Shown: piece by piece, positions 45,952 through 55,119 of the stretch
How the letters are laid out: every line of letters begins with the position of its first letter
Position numbering within the stretch: position 1 is the stretch's first letter
Source: SAR116 cluster bacterium AG-390-L20
Lineage (GTDB): Bacteria > Pseudomonadota > Alphaproteobacteria > Puniceispirillales > Marisalimonadaceae
Length of the DNA: 64,000 bases
Reading direction: 5' to 3'
NCBI GenBank assembly: GCA_003278095.1
Contig: QCHB01000006.1
Coordinates: 62,001 to 126,000, forward strand
Translations under genes and position numbers: made by a program
The notes under the pieces: generated by a model
Told to the model about the DNA's origin: nothing
What the model saw: the letters and a program-made list of their open reading frames with translations, nothing else
Database searches by the model: none

Positions 45952-46827
45952 ATGAAAACCACGGCCCCAATTTTGGCAATTTTTTCTACTATTTTCTTTT
46001 GGGGCTCTTCTTTTCCTGTAATGTCATTCATACTAGAAACTTCTACCCCATTAATTTTAGGTGCAGGTAGATTTTCATTAGCGGCATTCATTTCATTATT
46101 GTGGTGTGTTTTCAATTATAAGAAGAAAATTAGGTTAAATCATTTTCTTAGATATTTCATTGCAGGATTTGTAGGTATTTTTTTATATAATTTATTCTTG
46201 AACTATGGTCAGCAAAACATATCAGCTGGTGCTAGTAGTTTCATAGTAAATTGTAATCCTTTGTTTACGGTGTTAATAGGTTTTTTGATTTTAAAACAGA
46301 AAGTCTCATTTATTCATTGGTCATGTGTCTTTTTTTGTTTATTAGGTGTATGTATAATTTCCATTGATCAAGAAGGTGGATTAGAATTTGGTAGTGGTTC
46401 AACATTAATTCTATTTGCAGCAATTTTGACTGCTATTTATTTTCATATATTAAAACCATTAGTTTTAATATATGGCGCCATAACTTCAGCTGCTTATACG
46501 ATTTTATTTGGAACTTTACCTATGATTTTTTGGTTTCCAGAAACATATTATTTTATAATTAATTCAAATAGTGAAGTCCAAATAGCTTTTTTGTGGCTGT
46601 CTTTATTTCCTACAACAATAGGTTATTTAACCTGGACTTATGCAGTTGGTTACTTTGGAGCTAATAAAGCTTCATTATTTCTCTATTTAATTCCACCAAT
46701 TTCAATAATATTAAATTTTTTATGGTATGATAAAAACCCTTCATTAAACACAATTTTTGGTGGAACTATTATTATAATAAGCTTATTTTATACCTATTTT
46801 TTAATAAAAACAAAAAATCAAGTTTAG
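45952..46827 (+). CDS. EamA-type DMT superfamily permease
   Basis: Integral membrane transporter of 291 residues with about ten hydrophobic helices arranged as two EamA repeats of five. Typical features are FFWGSSFPVMSFIL at the start and INVILN-like segment PPISIILNFLWYDKNPS in the second repeat. Substrates of this family (amino acids, nucleotide sugars, other metabolites) cannot be told from sequence. It follows the binding-protein-like gene by 24 bases and precedes a convergent tRNA-Gly. Confidence 0.8.
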   Translation: MKTTAPILAIFSTIFFWGSSFPVMSFILETSTPLILGAGRFSLAAFISLLWCVFNYKKKIRLNHFLRYFIAGFVGIFLYNLFLNYGQQNISAGASSFIVNCNPLFTVLIGFLILKQKVSFIHWSCVFFCLLGVCIISIDQEGGLEFGSGSTLILFAAILTAIYFHILKPLVLIYGAITSAAYTILFGTLPMIFWFPETYYFIINSNSEVQIAFLWLSLFPTTIGYLTWTYAVGYFGANKASLFLYLIPPISIILNFLWYDKNPSLNTIFGGTIIIISLFYTYFLIKTKNQV

Positions 46828-46845
46828 TATTATTTTAAAATATGA

Positions 46846-46919
46846 TGGAGCGGGTAGCGAGAATCGAACTCGCGTCATTAGCTTGGAAGGCTAAGGTCTT
46901 ACCACTACACAATACCCGC
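46846..46919 (-). tRNA. tRNA-Gly (anticodon TCC)
   Basis: A 74-base cloverleaf on the minus strand with CCA encoded. The acceptor arms GCGGGTA and TACCCGC pair fully, the anticodon stem TTAGC/GCTAA encloses CTTCCAA with anticodon TCC, and the T-arm carries GTTCGATTC. Confidence 0.96.
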
Positions 46920-46931
46920 TTAGATAATTGA

Positions 46932-46960
46932 TTTATAAGTGTTTATATATAAAATGTAAA
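46932..46960 (-). promoter_or_regulatory. Predicted promoter of tRNA-Gly
   Basis: On the minus strand, TTTACA (46955-46960) and TATAAA (46932-46937) are 17 bases apart, each matching the sigma-70 consensus at five of six positions. The tRNA starts 12 bases after the -10 element. Confidence 0.6.
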
Positions 46961-47005
46961 TAGCAACTTTATAATTATATATAATCAAAAAAACTAATTT
47001 ATTGT

Positions 47006-48037
47006 TTAAGAGTTCCACCCAAGAAGGTTTTGTTTAATAATATATTCCAAGAATTTTATTGAATATTCATTATCATTTAGACAGGGAATGTATTCGAAAC
47101 TTTCCCCACCGTTTTCAATAAATAACTCTCTTGCTTCAACATTAATTTCTTCAAGCGTTTCCAAACAATCTGATATGAATCCCGGAGCAACAACAGCAAT
47201 ATTTTTTTGACCCTGCTTAGCTAGGTCTATAATTGTTTCGTCAGTATAAGGTTGAAGCCATGGTTCAGGTCCAAATCTAGATTGAAATGTTACTAAAATT
47301 TTGTCATCTGGCCATTTAAGCTCTTCCTTTAGAAGTCGAGCTGACTTTATACAATGACAATGATAAGGGTCACCAGCCATAAAATATCTCTTGGGGATAC
47401 CATGAAAAGAAACGATTAATTTGTCTAGTTTATTTTTATTTATAATATTTTTCTTAACTGTCTCGGCCAAAGCTTTAATATATTTGTGATTATCAAACCA
47501 AGGAGCTATGGTTCTAAGATCAGGTTGCCACCTTTGTTTTAACATCCACTTAAAAACCTCATCTTTAACTGTTGCAGAAGTGCTAGCCGCATATTGAGGG
47601 TACAAAGGAACAAGAAGAATTTTAGAACAACCCTTTTTAGTCATTTTGTTGAGTGTTTTCTCAATCTCGGGAGTGCCATATCTCATTGCATATTCAATTG
47701 AAATATTCTTATAACTTTCAAAAATTTTCTTTAATTTGCTAGTTTGATTTATTGTAAATTTTCTTAGGGGGGATCCATGATTATCTTTATCCCAGATTTT
47801 TTGGTAGGCTTTGCCGGATTTTGAAGGTCTAAAGGTTAATATAGGCCCGTTTAGTATTAACCACCATAGAGGTCTAAAAATATCTACAACTCTTTTATCC
47901 ATTAAAAATTGTTTTAAATATTTTCTCATTGACCAATAATCAGTTCCTTCAGGAGTGCCTAAATTAACTAATAGAATGCCAATGTTATCTTTTTCAGGAA
48001 AAAATGGGTGATCTTTAGGTGTGTCAATTATAGCCAA
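47006..48037 (-). CDS. hemH: Ferrochelatase
   Basis: Inserts iron into protoporphyrin IX, last step of heme synthesis. Conserved segments: GILLVNLGTPEGTDYWSMRKYLKQFL at the N-terminus, LIVSFHGIPKRYF with the metal-linked histidine, and PYTDETI plus VVAPGFISDCLETLEEI at the C-terminus with the conserved glutamates. The length of 343 is usual. It is 20 bases downstream of hemA, so the two ends of the heme pathway are together. Confidence 0.95.
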   Translation of the reverse strand: MAIIDTPKDHPFFPEKDNIGILLVNLGTPEGTDYWSMRKYLKQFLMDKRVVDIFRPLWWLILNGPILTFRPSKSGKAYQKIWDKDNHGSPLRKFTINQTSKLKKIFESYKNISIEYAMRYGTPEIEKTLNKMTKKGCSKILLVPLYPQYAASTSATVKDEVFKWMLKQRWQPDLRTIAPWFDNHKYIKALAETVKKNIINKNKLDKLIVSFHGIPKRYFMAGDPYHCHCIKSARLLKEELKWPDDKILVTFQSRFGPEPWLQPYTDETIIDLAKQGQKNIAVVAPGFISDCLETLEEINVEARELFIENGGESFEYIPCLNDNEYSIKFLEYIIKQNLLGWNS

Positions 48038-48057
48038 TTTAAGCTCTTAATAAATTT

Positions 48058-49278
48058 TTATGCATATTTTTTATATACAATATTATTTGTTTTGTTAAAT
48101 GCATCTTTGAGTGCAATAGTTAAATCAGATATCATTTTATCTGTATGAAGAGGTCCTGGGGTAATCCTAAGTCTTTCTGTGCCTTTGGGAACTGTGGGAT
48201 AGTTAATAGGTTGAATATAATGTCCAAAGTCATTTAGCAAAATATTACTTATTTCACTGCATCTAATTGGATTGTTAACCATTACTGGTACAATGTGTGA
48301 GTTGTGATCTAAAAAATTGATGTTTTCTTTTGATAAATAAGTCTTAAGCTTTGTTATTTTTTGTTTTTGTAAAATTCTCTCATAATTTGATTTTTTCAAA
48401 TATTTAATAGATTCAGTTGCAGCTTTTGCAAGCGCAGGTGGCATTGCTGTAGTAAAAATGAAACCGCTAGCGTAACTTCTGATCGCATCACAAATTTCTT
48501 GAGAAGATGAAATATAACCACCCATAGTCCCGTAAGCTTTGCCAAGTGTACCTTGGATTATATCTATTGAATTTTGTAAATTCATCATTTCAGCTATACC
48601 AGCGCCGGTATTTCCATACATACCAACAGCATGCACTTCATCTAAATAAGTTAGTGCATTATACTTTTTTGCAATTTTGACTATATTTTCAATGTCACCA
48701 AAGTCTCCATCCATTGAATAAACAGATTCAAATATAATAACTTTATGTTTTTGAATAGGATAATTTTTAATCAATTCTTCTAAATGACGTAGGTCGTTAT
48801 GTTTAAAAATTTCTTTTTTTGCATTTGATTTTTTTATACCATTAATTATAGAGGCATGATTTTTTTCATCAGAGAAAACAACAACATCATCCAATATGTT
48901 TAGTAAAGTGCTAATACTAGATTCGTTAGCTACATATCCAGAAGAAAATACTAAAGCTTTTTCTTTACCATGTAGCACTGCTAATTCTTTTTCCAAGTTG
49001 ACAATTGCAGAACTATTGCCGGAAATATTTCTTGTTCCTCCAGAACTTGTTCCCATTTTTTTAACAGCATCAATCATCGAATTAATAATTAGATCATTTT
49101 GACTCATTCCTAAATAATCATTTGAACACCATACTATAATGTCAGATTTTTCGTAATTAAATTTCCAGGAGGCTATTGGATGTAGACCTGCATGCCTTTC
49201 AATCTCATTAAAATGCCGATATCTACCCTCAAGTTTCAATTTATTAATTGATGCTCTAAATTTTTTTGAATAATTCAA
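48058..49278 (-). CDS. hemA: 5-aminolevulinate synthase (C4 pathway)
   Basis: PLP enzyme that condenses glycine and succinyl-CoA. Use of this C4 route is a marker of Alphaproteobacteria. Signatures are VWCSNDYLGMSQ, SSGGTRNISGN, YLDEVHAVGMYGNTGAG, and the PLP lysine in GTLGKAYGTMGGY. The length of 406 is standard. A related alternative, 2-amino-3-ketobutyrate CoA ligase or BioF, is less likely given the HPIASWKF-type N-terminus and linkage to hemH. Confidence 0.95.
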   Translation of the reverse strand: MNYSKKFRASINKLKLEGRYRHFNEIERHAGLHPIASWKFNYEKSDIIVWCSNDYLGMSQNDLIINSMIDAVKKMGTSSGGTRNISGNSSAIVNLEKELAVLHGKEKALVFSSGYVANESSISTLLNILDDVVVFSDEKNHASIINGIKKSNAKKEIFKHNDLRHLEELIKNYPIQKHKVIIFESVYSMDGDFGDIENIVKIAKKYNALTYLDEVHAVGMYGNTGAGIAEMMNLQNSIDIIQGTLGKAYGTMGGYISSSQEICDAIRSYASGFIFTTAMPPALAKAATESIKYLKKSNYERILQKQKITKLKTYLSKENINFLDHNSHIVPVMVNNPIRCSEISNILLNDFGHYIQPINYPTVPKGTERLRITPGPLHTDKMISDLTIALKDAFNKTNNIVYKKYA

Positions 49279-49442
49279 TGCTAACTTCTTTTTCTATCAT
49301 AATTACTAAATAGTATTAAACAGTTTTTTTACAACTTATTTTTTTTGAAACGATTATAAAGTTTAGGATTTAAGCACTTTTCACAATTTTATAAATTTTT
49401 ATTTTTCATGCTTGAATTTTTTTAAAGTTTTTATATAAGTTT

Positions 49443-49477
49443 GTAACATTAATTATTTTTTGTGACATTAATTATTT
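49443..49477. repeat. Short tandem repeat before dksA
   Basis: GTAACATTAATTATTT (49443-49458) and GTGACATTAATTATTT (49462-49477) match at 15 of 16 bases with a period of 19, about two helical turns. It could be a regulator-binding pair in the dksA promoter. The rest of the 217-base gap from hemA is AT-rich with nothing clear. Confidence 0.4.
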
Positions 49478-49495
49478 AATAATGGAAATTACATA

Positions 49496-49990
49496 GTGAA
49501 TTCATCAAACACTAATAAATCATTAAAAAAAGAATCTTTTGGCAAAGGTGCAAATAGGGGTGGATTATTAGGTAATCGAGTTGTACTGCCGGAAGATTAT
49601 AGCCCTAGTAAAGATGAAGAATTTATGAATGATAAGCAATTAGAGTTCTTCAGGCAAAAATTAACTAACTGGAAACTAGATTTATTAGATGAAGCTACAG
49701 ATACAAAAGATAATCTATCTGCTGAAGGTTTACAAAGACCAGATATAGCTGATAGAGCGCAAGTAGAATCTGATGCGTCTATTCAATTAAGAACACGTGA
49801 TAGAGAAAGAAAACTAATTAGTAAAATTGATGCAGCTTTAAGAAGAATTGATTTAAAAACTTATGGTTATTGTGAAGATACTGGTGAGCCAATAGGTCTG
49901 GGACGTTTAAAAGCTAGGCCAATTGCCTCTTTAAGTGTTGATGCACAAGAACGTCATGAAAAAATGGAAAAAATTCATAAAGACGAATAG
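49496..49990 (+). CDS. dksA: RNA polymerase-binding factor DksA
   Basis: Binds the secondary channel of RNA polymerase and works with ppGpp in the stringent response. The 164-residue protein has a variable charged N-terminus, a coiled coil with DIADRAQVESDASIQLRTRDRERKL, and the C-terminal globule YGYCEDTGEPIGLGRL. Of the four zinc cysteines of classical DksA only one remains, which is also seen in alphaproteobacterial relatives. The GTG start at 49496 follows GGAAA. recA lies downstream with its own promoter. Confidence 0.9.
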   Translation: MNSSNTNKSLKKESFGKGANRGGLLGNRVVLPEDYSPSKDEEFMNDKQLEFFRQKLTNWKLDLLDEATDTKDNLSAEGLQRPDIADRAQVESDASIQLRTRDRERKLISKIDAALRRIDLKTYGYCEDTGEPIGLGRLKARPIASLSVDAQERHEKMEKIHKDE

Positions 49991-50004
49991 CTCTACTTAA
50001 ACAG

Positions 50005-50019
50005 AACAAATCAAGAACA
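50005..50019 (+). promoter_or_regulatory. LexA (SOS) box upstream of recA
   Basis: GAACAAATCAAGAAC matches the alphaproteobacterial SOS box GAAC-N7-GAAC exactly. It ends 5 bases before the -35 element of the predicted recA promoter, 97 bases before the recA start, so LexA bound here would block transcription. Confidence 0.8.
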
Positions 50020-50024
50020 TTTAT

Positions 50025-50052
50025 TGACAAAAGAACAAAAGGTGAATATGTT
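50025..50052 (+). promoter_or_regulatory. Predicted recA promoter
   Basis: A perfect TTGACA (50025-50030) is followed after 16 bases by TATGTT (50047-50052, four of six consensus positions). It lies directly behind the SOS box, and the recA start is 64 bases further on. Confidence 0.55.
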
Positions 50053-50116
50053 GTTTATATTCAATAATTTTAATGGTTGAAACTATTTTGACCATATGTC
50101 AGTAAGGAGGTAGATA

Positions 50117-51187
50117 ATGAATGCTGAGGTGATTAAAATGTCTAGTCAAGATAAAGATAGAAATGTAGCTTTAGAATCTGCTATTGGACAGATTGAAAAG
50201 GCTTTTGGAAAAGGTTCAGTTATGAAATTAGGTACATCTGGAGAAAATTTGGATGTTCAAGCAATTTCTACTGGTTCTCTTGGACTAGATGTAGCTTTAG
50301 GCATTGGTGGTTTACCAAAAGGAAGAATTGTAGAAATATATGGACCTGAAAGTTCTGGTAAAACGACCTTAGCGTTACATGTTGTAGCTGAAGCGCAGAA
50401 AGCAGGTGGAACATGTGCGTTCGTAGATGCTGAACATGCTTTAGATCCAGTATATGCTAAAAAATTAGGAGTTAATATAGATGATTTGCTGATTTCACAG
50501 CCTGACGCAGGTGAACAAGCCTTGGAAATAGCTGACACGTTAGTAAGATCAGGAGCTATATCTGTGTTAGTTGTAGATTCTGTTGCTGCTTTAGTGCCTA
50601 GAGCTGAATTAGAAGGTGATATGGGTGACAGTCATATGGGACTTCAAGCTAGATTGATGAGTCAAGCATTAAGAAAATTAACATCATCTATATCAAAATC
50701 TAATTGTTTAGTCATATTTATTAATCAGATTAGACAAAAAATTGGTATTATGTTTGGTAATCCAGAAACAACTTCAGGTGGAAATGCGCTTAAGTTTTAT
50801 GCATCTGTTAGACTTGATATCCGTAGAATAGGCGCTATCAAGGATAAAGATGACATAATTGGTAATCAAACACGAGTTAAAGTGGTTAAAAATAAAGTGG
50901 CTCCGCCTTTTAGAACAGTTGAATTTGATATTATGTATGGTGAAGGTATTTCTAAAAATGGTGAAATAATTGATTTAGGTGTGTCTGCGGATATAATAGA
51001 AAAATCTGGTTCGTGGTTTTCGTATAATGATCAAAGAATTGGCCAAGGAAGAGAAAATGCTAAAAATTTCTTGAACGAAAATACTGAAATTGCTCTAGAA
51101 ATAGAAGATAAAATAAAAGGTAATTCTATTTTAGTAGAAGAGATTTTAATGAACCCAGAGCAAAATAATTCTGAAGAAGAAAAATAA
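50117..51187 (+). CDS. recA: Recombinase RecA
   Basis: Strand-exchange ATPase and co-protease for LexA. Walker A is [10 protein letters not shown] (about residues 75-84), Walker B is [10 protein letters not shown], and loop regions [15 protein letters not shown] and [22 protein letters not shown] are intact. The 356 residues are normal and end in an acidic tail (NNSEEEK). A strong AAGGAGG lies 6 bases before ATG 50117. A LexA box and a promoter lie upstream, so DNA damage should induce it. Confidence 0.98.
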   Translation: MNAEVIKMSSQDKDRNVALESAIGQIEKAFGKGSVMKLGTSGENLDVQAISTGSLGLDVALGIGGLPKGRIVEIYGPESSGKTTLALHVVAEAQKAGGTCAFVDAEHALDPVYAKKLGVNIDDLLISQPDAGEQALEIADTLVRSGAISVLVVDSVAALVPRAELEGDMGDSHMGLQARLMSQALRKLTSSISKSNCLVIFINQIRQKIGIMFGNPETTSGGNALKFYASVRLDIRRIGAIKDKDDIIGNQTRVKVVKNKVAPPFRTVEFDIMYGEGISKNGEIIDLGVSADIIEKSGSWFSYNDQRIGQGRENAKNFLNENTEIALEIEDKIKGNSILVEEILMNPEQNNSEEEK

Positions 51188-51257
51188 ATATATTGTAGAT
51201 TTGATTTTTGTTAGATTGGTGTTATCAAGAATAAAACTTAATAAAACAGTCTAGCAA

Positions 51258-53930
51258 ATGATTAACCAAAAAAATTCAGTTAATGAAATAAGAAAAACTT
51301 TTATTAATTATTTTAAAAAAAACAATCATCAAGTTATATCTTCTAGTAATTTAGTACCAGAGAATGACCCTACACTTCTGTTTACAAATGCTGGTATGGT
51401 ACAATTTAAAAATATTTTTACTGGTCTAGAACATAGAGAATATGATAAAGCTGTATCATCTCAAAAATGCTTGAGAGCAGGTGGAAAGCATAATGATCTT
51501 GAGAATGTTGGCAGGACAGCTAGGCATCATACATTTTTTGAAATGTTAGGTAATTTTTCTTTTGGAGATTATTTTAAAGAAAAAGCTATTTATCAAGCGT
51601 GGGAATTATTAACAAAAGAATATGCAATTCCAAAAGAAAGATTGTTGGTAACTATTTATCACAATGATAAAGAAGCTGATTTACTATGGAAAAAAATTTC
51701 TGGTTTTAAAGATGATAAGATAATTAAAATTAAAACTAGTGATAATTTTTGGAGTATGGGGGATACAGGTCCATGTGGTCCATGTTCTGAAGTATTTTAT
51801 GATCACGGTGATACAGTTGAAGGTGGACCTCCTGGTTCTAAAAATGAGGACGGGGACAGGTTCATTGAAATATGGAATTTGGTATTTATGCAATATGAAC
51901 AAATTTCTAATAATGAAAGAATTAGTTTACCAAAACCAAGTATTGACACAGGTATGGGGTTGGAACGGATATCTGCACTATTACAAAATACTCATAATAA
52001 TTATGAAACAGATATGATGAAAAATCTTGTAAACGCTTCAGCATTTCTAACTAGTACAGATCAAAATACAGATAATATTATATCTCATAGAGTTGTTGCA
52101 GATCACTTAAGGTCAATGTCATTTTTAATTGCTGAGGGTGTATTACCTAGTAATGAAGGAAGAGGTTATGTCTTAAGAAGAATAATGAGAAGAGCTATGC
52201 GTCATACACATATGCTTGGTGCATTAGACCCAACTATATATAAATTAGTAGAATATTTAATTAAAGAAATGGGTGAAGCATTTCCTGAATTAATTACTCA
52301 AAAATTAATCATTGAAAAAACAATTCGTGACGAAGAGATCAAGTTTAAAGATACCTTGGATAGAGGCATGAGCTTATTATTGAACGAAATAGACGATAAA
52401 GTGTCTTCAGGTGTTCTATCTGGTGAGAAAGCATTTGAATTATATGATACTTATGGTTTTCCAATAGATTTAACTGAAGATGTATTAAGATCCTATGGGT
52501 GGACAGTAGATCATTCAGGATTTGAAAGTTCAATGAATAACCAAAAAAATAAAGCTAGACAAGCATGGTCAGGATCGGGTGACAAGCAATATGATCAAGA
52601 AATTTTAAAGGTTTTATTAAAACTTCCTAGTTCAGATTTTCAAGGATATGATAATAATTTCTTAGAAACTCACATTAATTTAATTATTAAAAATAATGAA
52701 ATAGTAAAAAATATTTCATTTGGTGATAAAGTTGATGTCGTTTTTAATAAAACTATTTTTTATGCAGAATCTGGTGGACAAATTGCAGATAGAGGAAGCT
52801 TGGAAGGAGTTAAATTTAAGGCAAATGTCCTTAATACCAAAAAAATTAATATTGGAAATAATAAAAATATATTTATTTCAACTATAGAAGTCTTATTAGG
52901 AAACTTACAAATTGGTGATATTGTTAAACAATTCATTGAATTAGATCACAGAAAACAATTATGTTCACATCATTCAGCAACTCATTTATTGCATGAAGCA
53001 TTAAGACAAAAATTAGGTGATCATGTCGCTCAAAAAGGTTCTTTGGTTACACAAGAAAAATTAAGGTTTGATTTTAGTCATTCAAATCCCATTTCTGCAC
53101 AAGAAATAAAGGATATTGAAGATGAAGTTAATTTTAGAATATTTTGTAATGATGATGTTACAACGAAAATTATGACTCCAACCGATGCTATTGAAAGAGG
53201 TGCGATTGCTCTTTTTGGAGAAAAGTATGGGGAAACAGTGAGAGTGGTTTCAATTGGAAAAGGTCTTAATGCAAATAGAGATGCTTGGTCAGTCGAACTG
53301 TGTGGTGGCACTCATGTTAAAAGAACTTCAGAGATCTTATCGTTTAAAATCATTTCTGAAACTGGTGTTTCTTCTGGGGTACGCCGAATAGAAGCTGTAA
53401 CAAATGTTTCAGCAGTAAAATTCTATAATGATAAAATTGATAAAGTTAAAAACATATCAAATCTATTGAAAACTAATTCTAACCAAGTGGAAAAAAAAGT
53501 TGAACAATTAATTGAAGAAAATCATAGAATTAACAAGGAGTTAAAACGTTTAAAAAAGAACCCAGCCACAACTGAAAAAAATAATTCCATCAAAGAAACA
53601 ATAAAAGGTATTATTTTTGAGTATGTAATATTTGATGATTTAGCAATTAAAGAATTAAAATCAAATGCTGAAAAGTTAATTAAAAACAATAAATCTGATA
53701 TAGTTTGCCTTATTAGTAAGATTGACAACAAAGCATCCTTAGTTATTGCAGTAGAAAAGAAACTAGCTGAGAAAATAAGTGCAGTAGAAATGGTAAAAGA
53801 AGTTTCGACTATTTTAGGTGGTAAGGGTGGAGGTGGAAGAGCTGATATGGCACAGTCTGGAGGTTCTTCACCAGAAAACAGTCCGTTGGCTATCGAAATT
53901 CTAAAAAAATATATTTATAATAAGTCTTAG
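51258..53930 (+). CDS. alaS: Alanyl-tRNA synthetase
   Basis: Charges tRNA-Ala. The catalytic domain begins with FTNAGMVQFKNIFTG and GKHNDLENVGRTARHHTFFEMLGNFSFGDYFK-type class II motifs; the editing domain has HSATHLLHEALR and the zinc-binding CGGTHVKRT; the C-terminal part ends with the DHHA1 motif GGKGGGGRADMAQSGG. All are intact and the length of 890 is typical. It follows recA, a common order in alphaproteobacteria, with 70 bases between. Confidence 0.98.
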   Translation: MINQKNSVNEIRKTFINYFKKNNHQVISSSNLVPENDPTLLFTNAGMVQFKNIFTGLEHREYDKAVSSQKCLRAGGKHNDLENVGRTARHHTFFEMLGNFSFGDYFKEKAIYQAWELLTKEYAIPKERLLVTIYHNDKEADLLWKKISGFKDDKIIKIKTSDNFWSMGDTGPCGPCSEVFYDHGDTVEGGPPGSKNEDGDRFIEIWNLVFMQYEQISNNERISLPKPSIDTGMGLERISALLQNTHNNYETDMMKNLVNASAFLTSTDQNTDNIISHRVVADHLRSMSFLIAEGVLPSNEGRGYVLRRIMRRAMRHTHMLGALDPTIYKLVEYLIKEMGEAFPELITQKLIIEKTIRDEEIKFKDTLDRGMSLLLNEIDDKVSSGVLSGEKAFELYDTYGFPIDLTEDVLRSYGWTVDHSGFESSMNNQKNKARQAWSGSGDKQYDQEILKVLLKLPSSDFQGYDNNFLETHINLIIKNNEIVKNISFGDKVDVVFNKTIFYAESGGQIADRGSLEGVKFKANVLNTKKINIGNNKNIFISTIEVLLGNLQIGDIVKQFIELDHRKQLCSHHSATHLLHEALRQKLGDHVAQKGSLVTQEKLRFDFSHSNPISAQEIKDIEDEVNFRIFCNDDVTTKIMTPTDAIERGAIALFGEKYGETVRVVSIGKGLNANRDAWSVELCGGTHVKRTSEILSFKIISETGVSSGVRRIEAVTNVSAVKFYNDKIDKVKNISNLLKTNSNQVEKKVEQLIEENHRINKELKRLKKNPATTEKNNSIKETIKGIIFEYVIFDDLAIKELKSNAEKLIKNNKSDIVCLISKIDNKASLVIAVEKKLAEKISAVEMVKEVSTILGGKGGGGRADMAQSGGSSPENSPLAIEILKKYIYNKS

Positions 53931-53941
53931 AGTTTAAAAAA

Positions 53942-55114
53942 TTGTTAGAAAAATTAAATGAAGAAATTATTTCTTTTAAAGAAACAGCAATTATGGAAAT
54001 TGCAAATTTTGGAAGGAAATATACAAAGGAAACTGGTAAACATATCTACCCTGCCTGGTTCGGAGAGGGTGACACCCCAACAAGCAAATTAATATATGAT
54101 AAAAGTATAAATGCTTTGAATGAAGGTAAAACTTTTTATACCTATCAAAATGGAATACCTAAACTTCGATTTGAAATTACAAAGTATATGAATGAAGTTT
54201 TCAATATAAATACTAAGCCAGAAAATCATAGCGTAGTTACTGGTGGTATGATGGGGCTTAGACTAATTTGCGATTTAATAGTCAGTAATGGAGATGAAGT
54301 TGTTATGGTTGGTCCTGTGTGGCCTAATATCAGATCTTCTGTTTTGCTAAAAAGAGGTAATATAAAAGAAATTTCACTTGAATTGAAAAATGGAAATTGG
54401 GAAATTGATTTTGATTTATTGATAAATTCAATTACACCTAAAACAAAAATGGTGTTTGTTAACAGTCCAGGAAATCCAACAGGTTGGGTTATGTCTAAAG
54501 AGCAGCAGAAATTGTTAATAAGTCATACACGTAATTTAGATTGTTGGTTAATTTCTGATGAAGTTTATCACCAAATAACATTTAATAATTTTGTATCACC
54601 TAGTTTTCTTCAATTTTCAAACCCTAAAGATAAATTAATTGTAATTAACTCTGCTTCAAAAAGTTTTAATATGACGGGATGGAGAATAGGTTGGATAACT
54701 CATCCAGAAGAGCTTGGAAGTCACATTGCTAAATTGGTTCAAATAACGACAACTGGTGTTCCTGAATTTCTTCAAAATGGGCTAGTTTCAGCATTGGAAA
54801 ATCATAAATCTATAACTAATGAAATACGTAAAAATCTAAAAAAATCACGAGATATTATGTTTGATAGGTTAGTTACTTGGAAAAAAGTTGAATGTAGTAT
54901 TCCTGAAGCAGCATTTTATGCATTTTTTAAAGTTAAAGGAATAAAAGATTCACTTCATTTTGCTAAAAAATTAATTTTAGAAACAAACGTAGGTGTTGCA
55001 CCAGGTATAGCGTTTGGAACTTCCGGGGAAGGACATCTCCGAATTTGCTTTGCCGCAAAAGAAAGTTTTATAAAACAAATTATGGATAGATTAGAACCAG
55101 TTCTAAATAGATAA
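53942..55114 (+). CDS. PLP-dependent aminotransferase, class I/II
   Basis: Fold-type I aminotransferase of 390 residues. Visible features: YTYQNGIPKLRFEI, the substrate-binding NSPGNPTGWVMS, LISDEVYHQITF with the aspartate that holds the PLP pyridine ring, and the PLP lysine in SASKSFNMTGWRIGW. A conserved arginine for the carboxylate lies in GHLRICFA. The pattern is near aspartate/tyrosine aminotransferases, but substrate cannot be fixed. The start is TTG at 53942, 11 bases after alaS, so coupling with alaS is likely. Confidence 0.88.
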   Translation: MLEKLNEEIISFKETAIMEIANFGRKYTKETGKHIYPAWFGEGDTPTSKLIYDKSINALNEGKTFYTYQNGIPKLRFEITKYMNEVFNINTKPENHSVVTGGMMGLRLICDLIVSNGDEVVMVGPVWPNIRSSVLLKRGNIKEISLELKNGNWEIDFDLLINSITPKTKMVFVNSPGNPTGWVMSKEQQKLLISHTRNLDCWLISDEVYHQITFNNFVSPSFLQFSNPKDKLIVINSASKSFNMTGWRIGWITHPEELGSHIAKLVQITTTGVPEFLQNGLVSALENHKSITNEIRKNLKKSRDIMFDRLVTWKKVECSIPEAAFYAFFKVKGIKDSLHFAKKLILETNVGVAPGIAFGTSGEGHLRICFAAKESFIKQIMDRLEPVLNR

Positions 55115-55119
55115 ATTAT

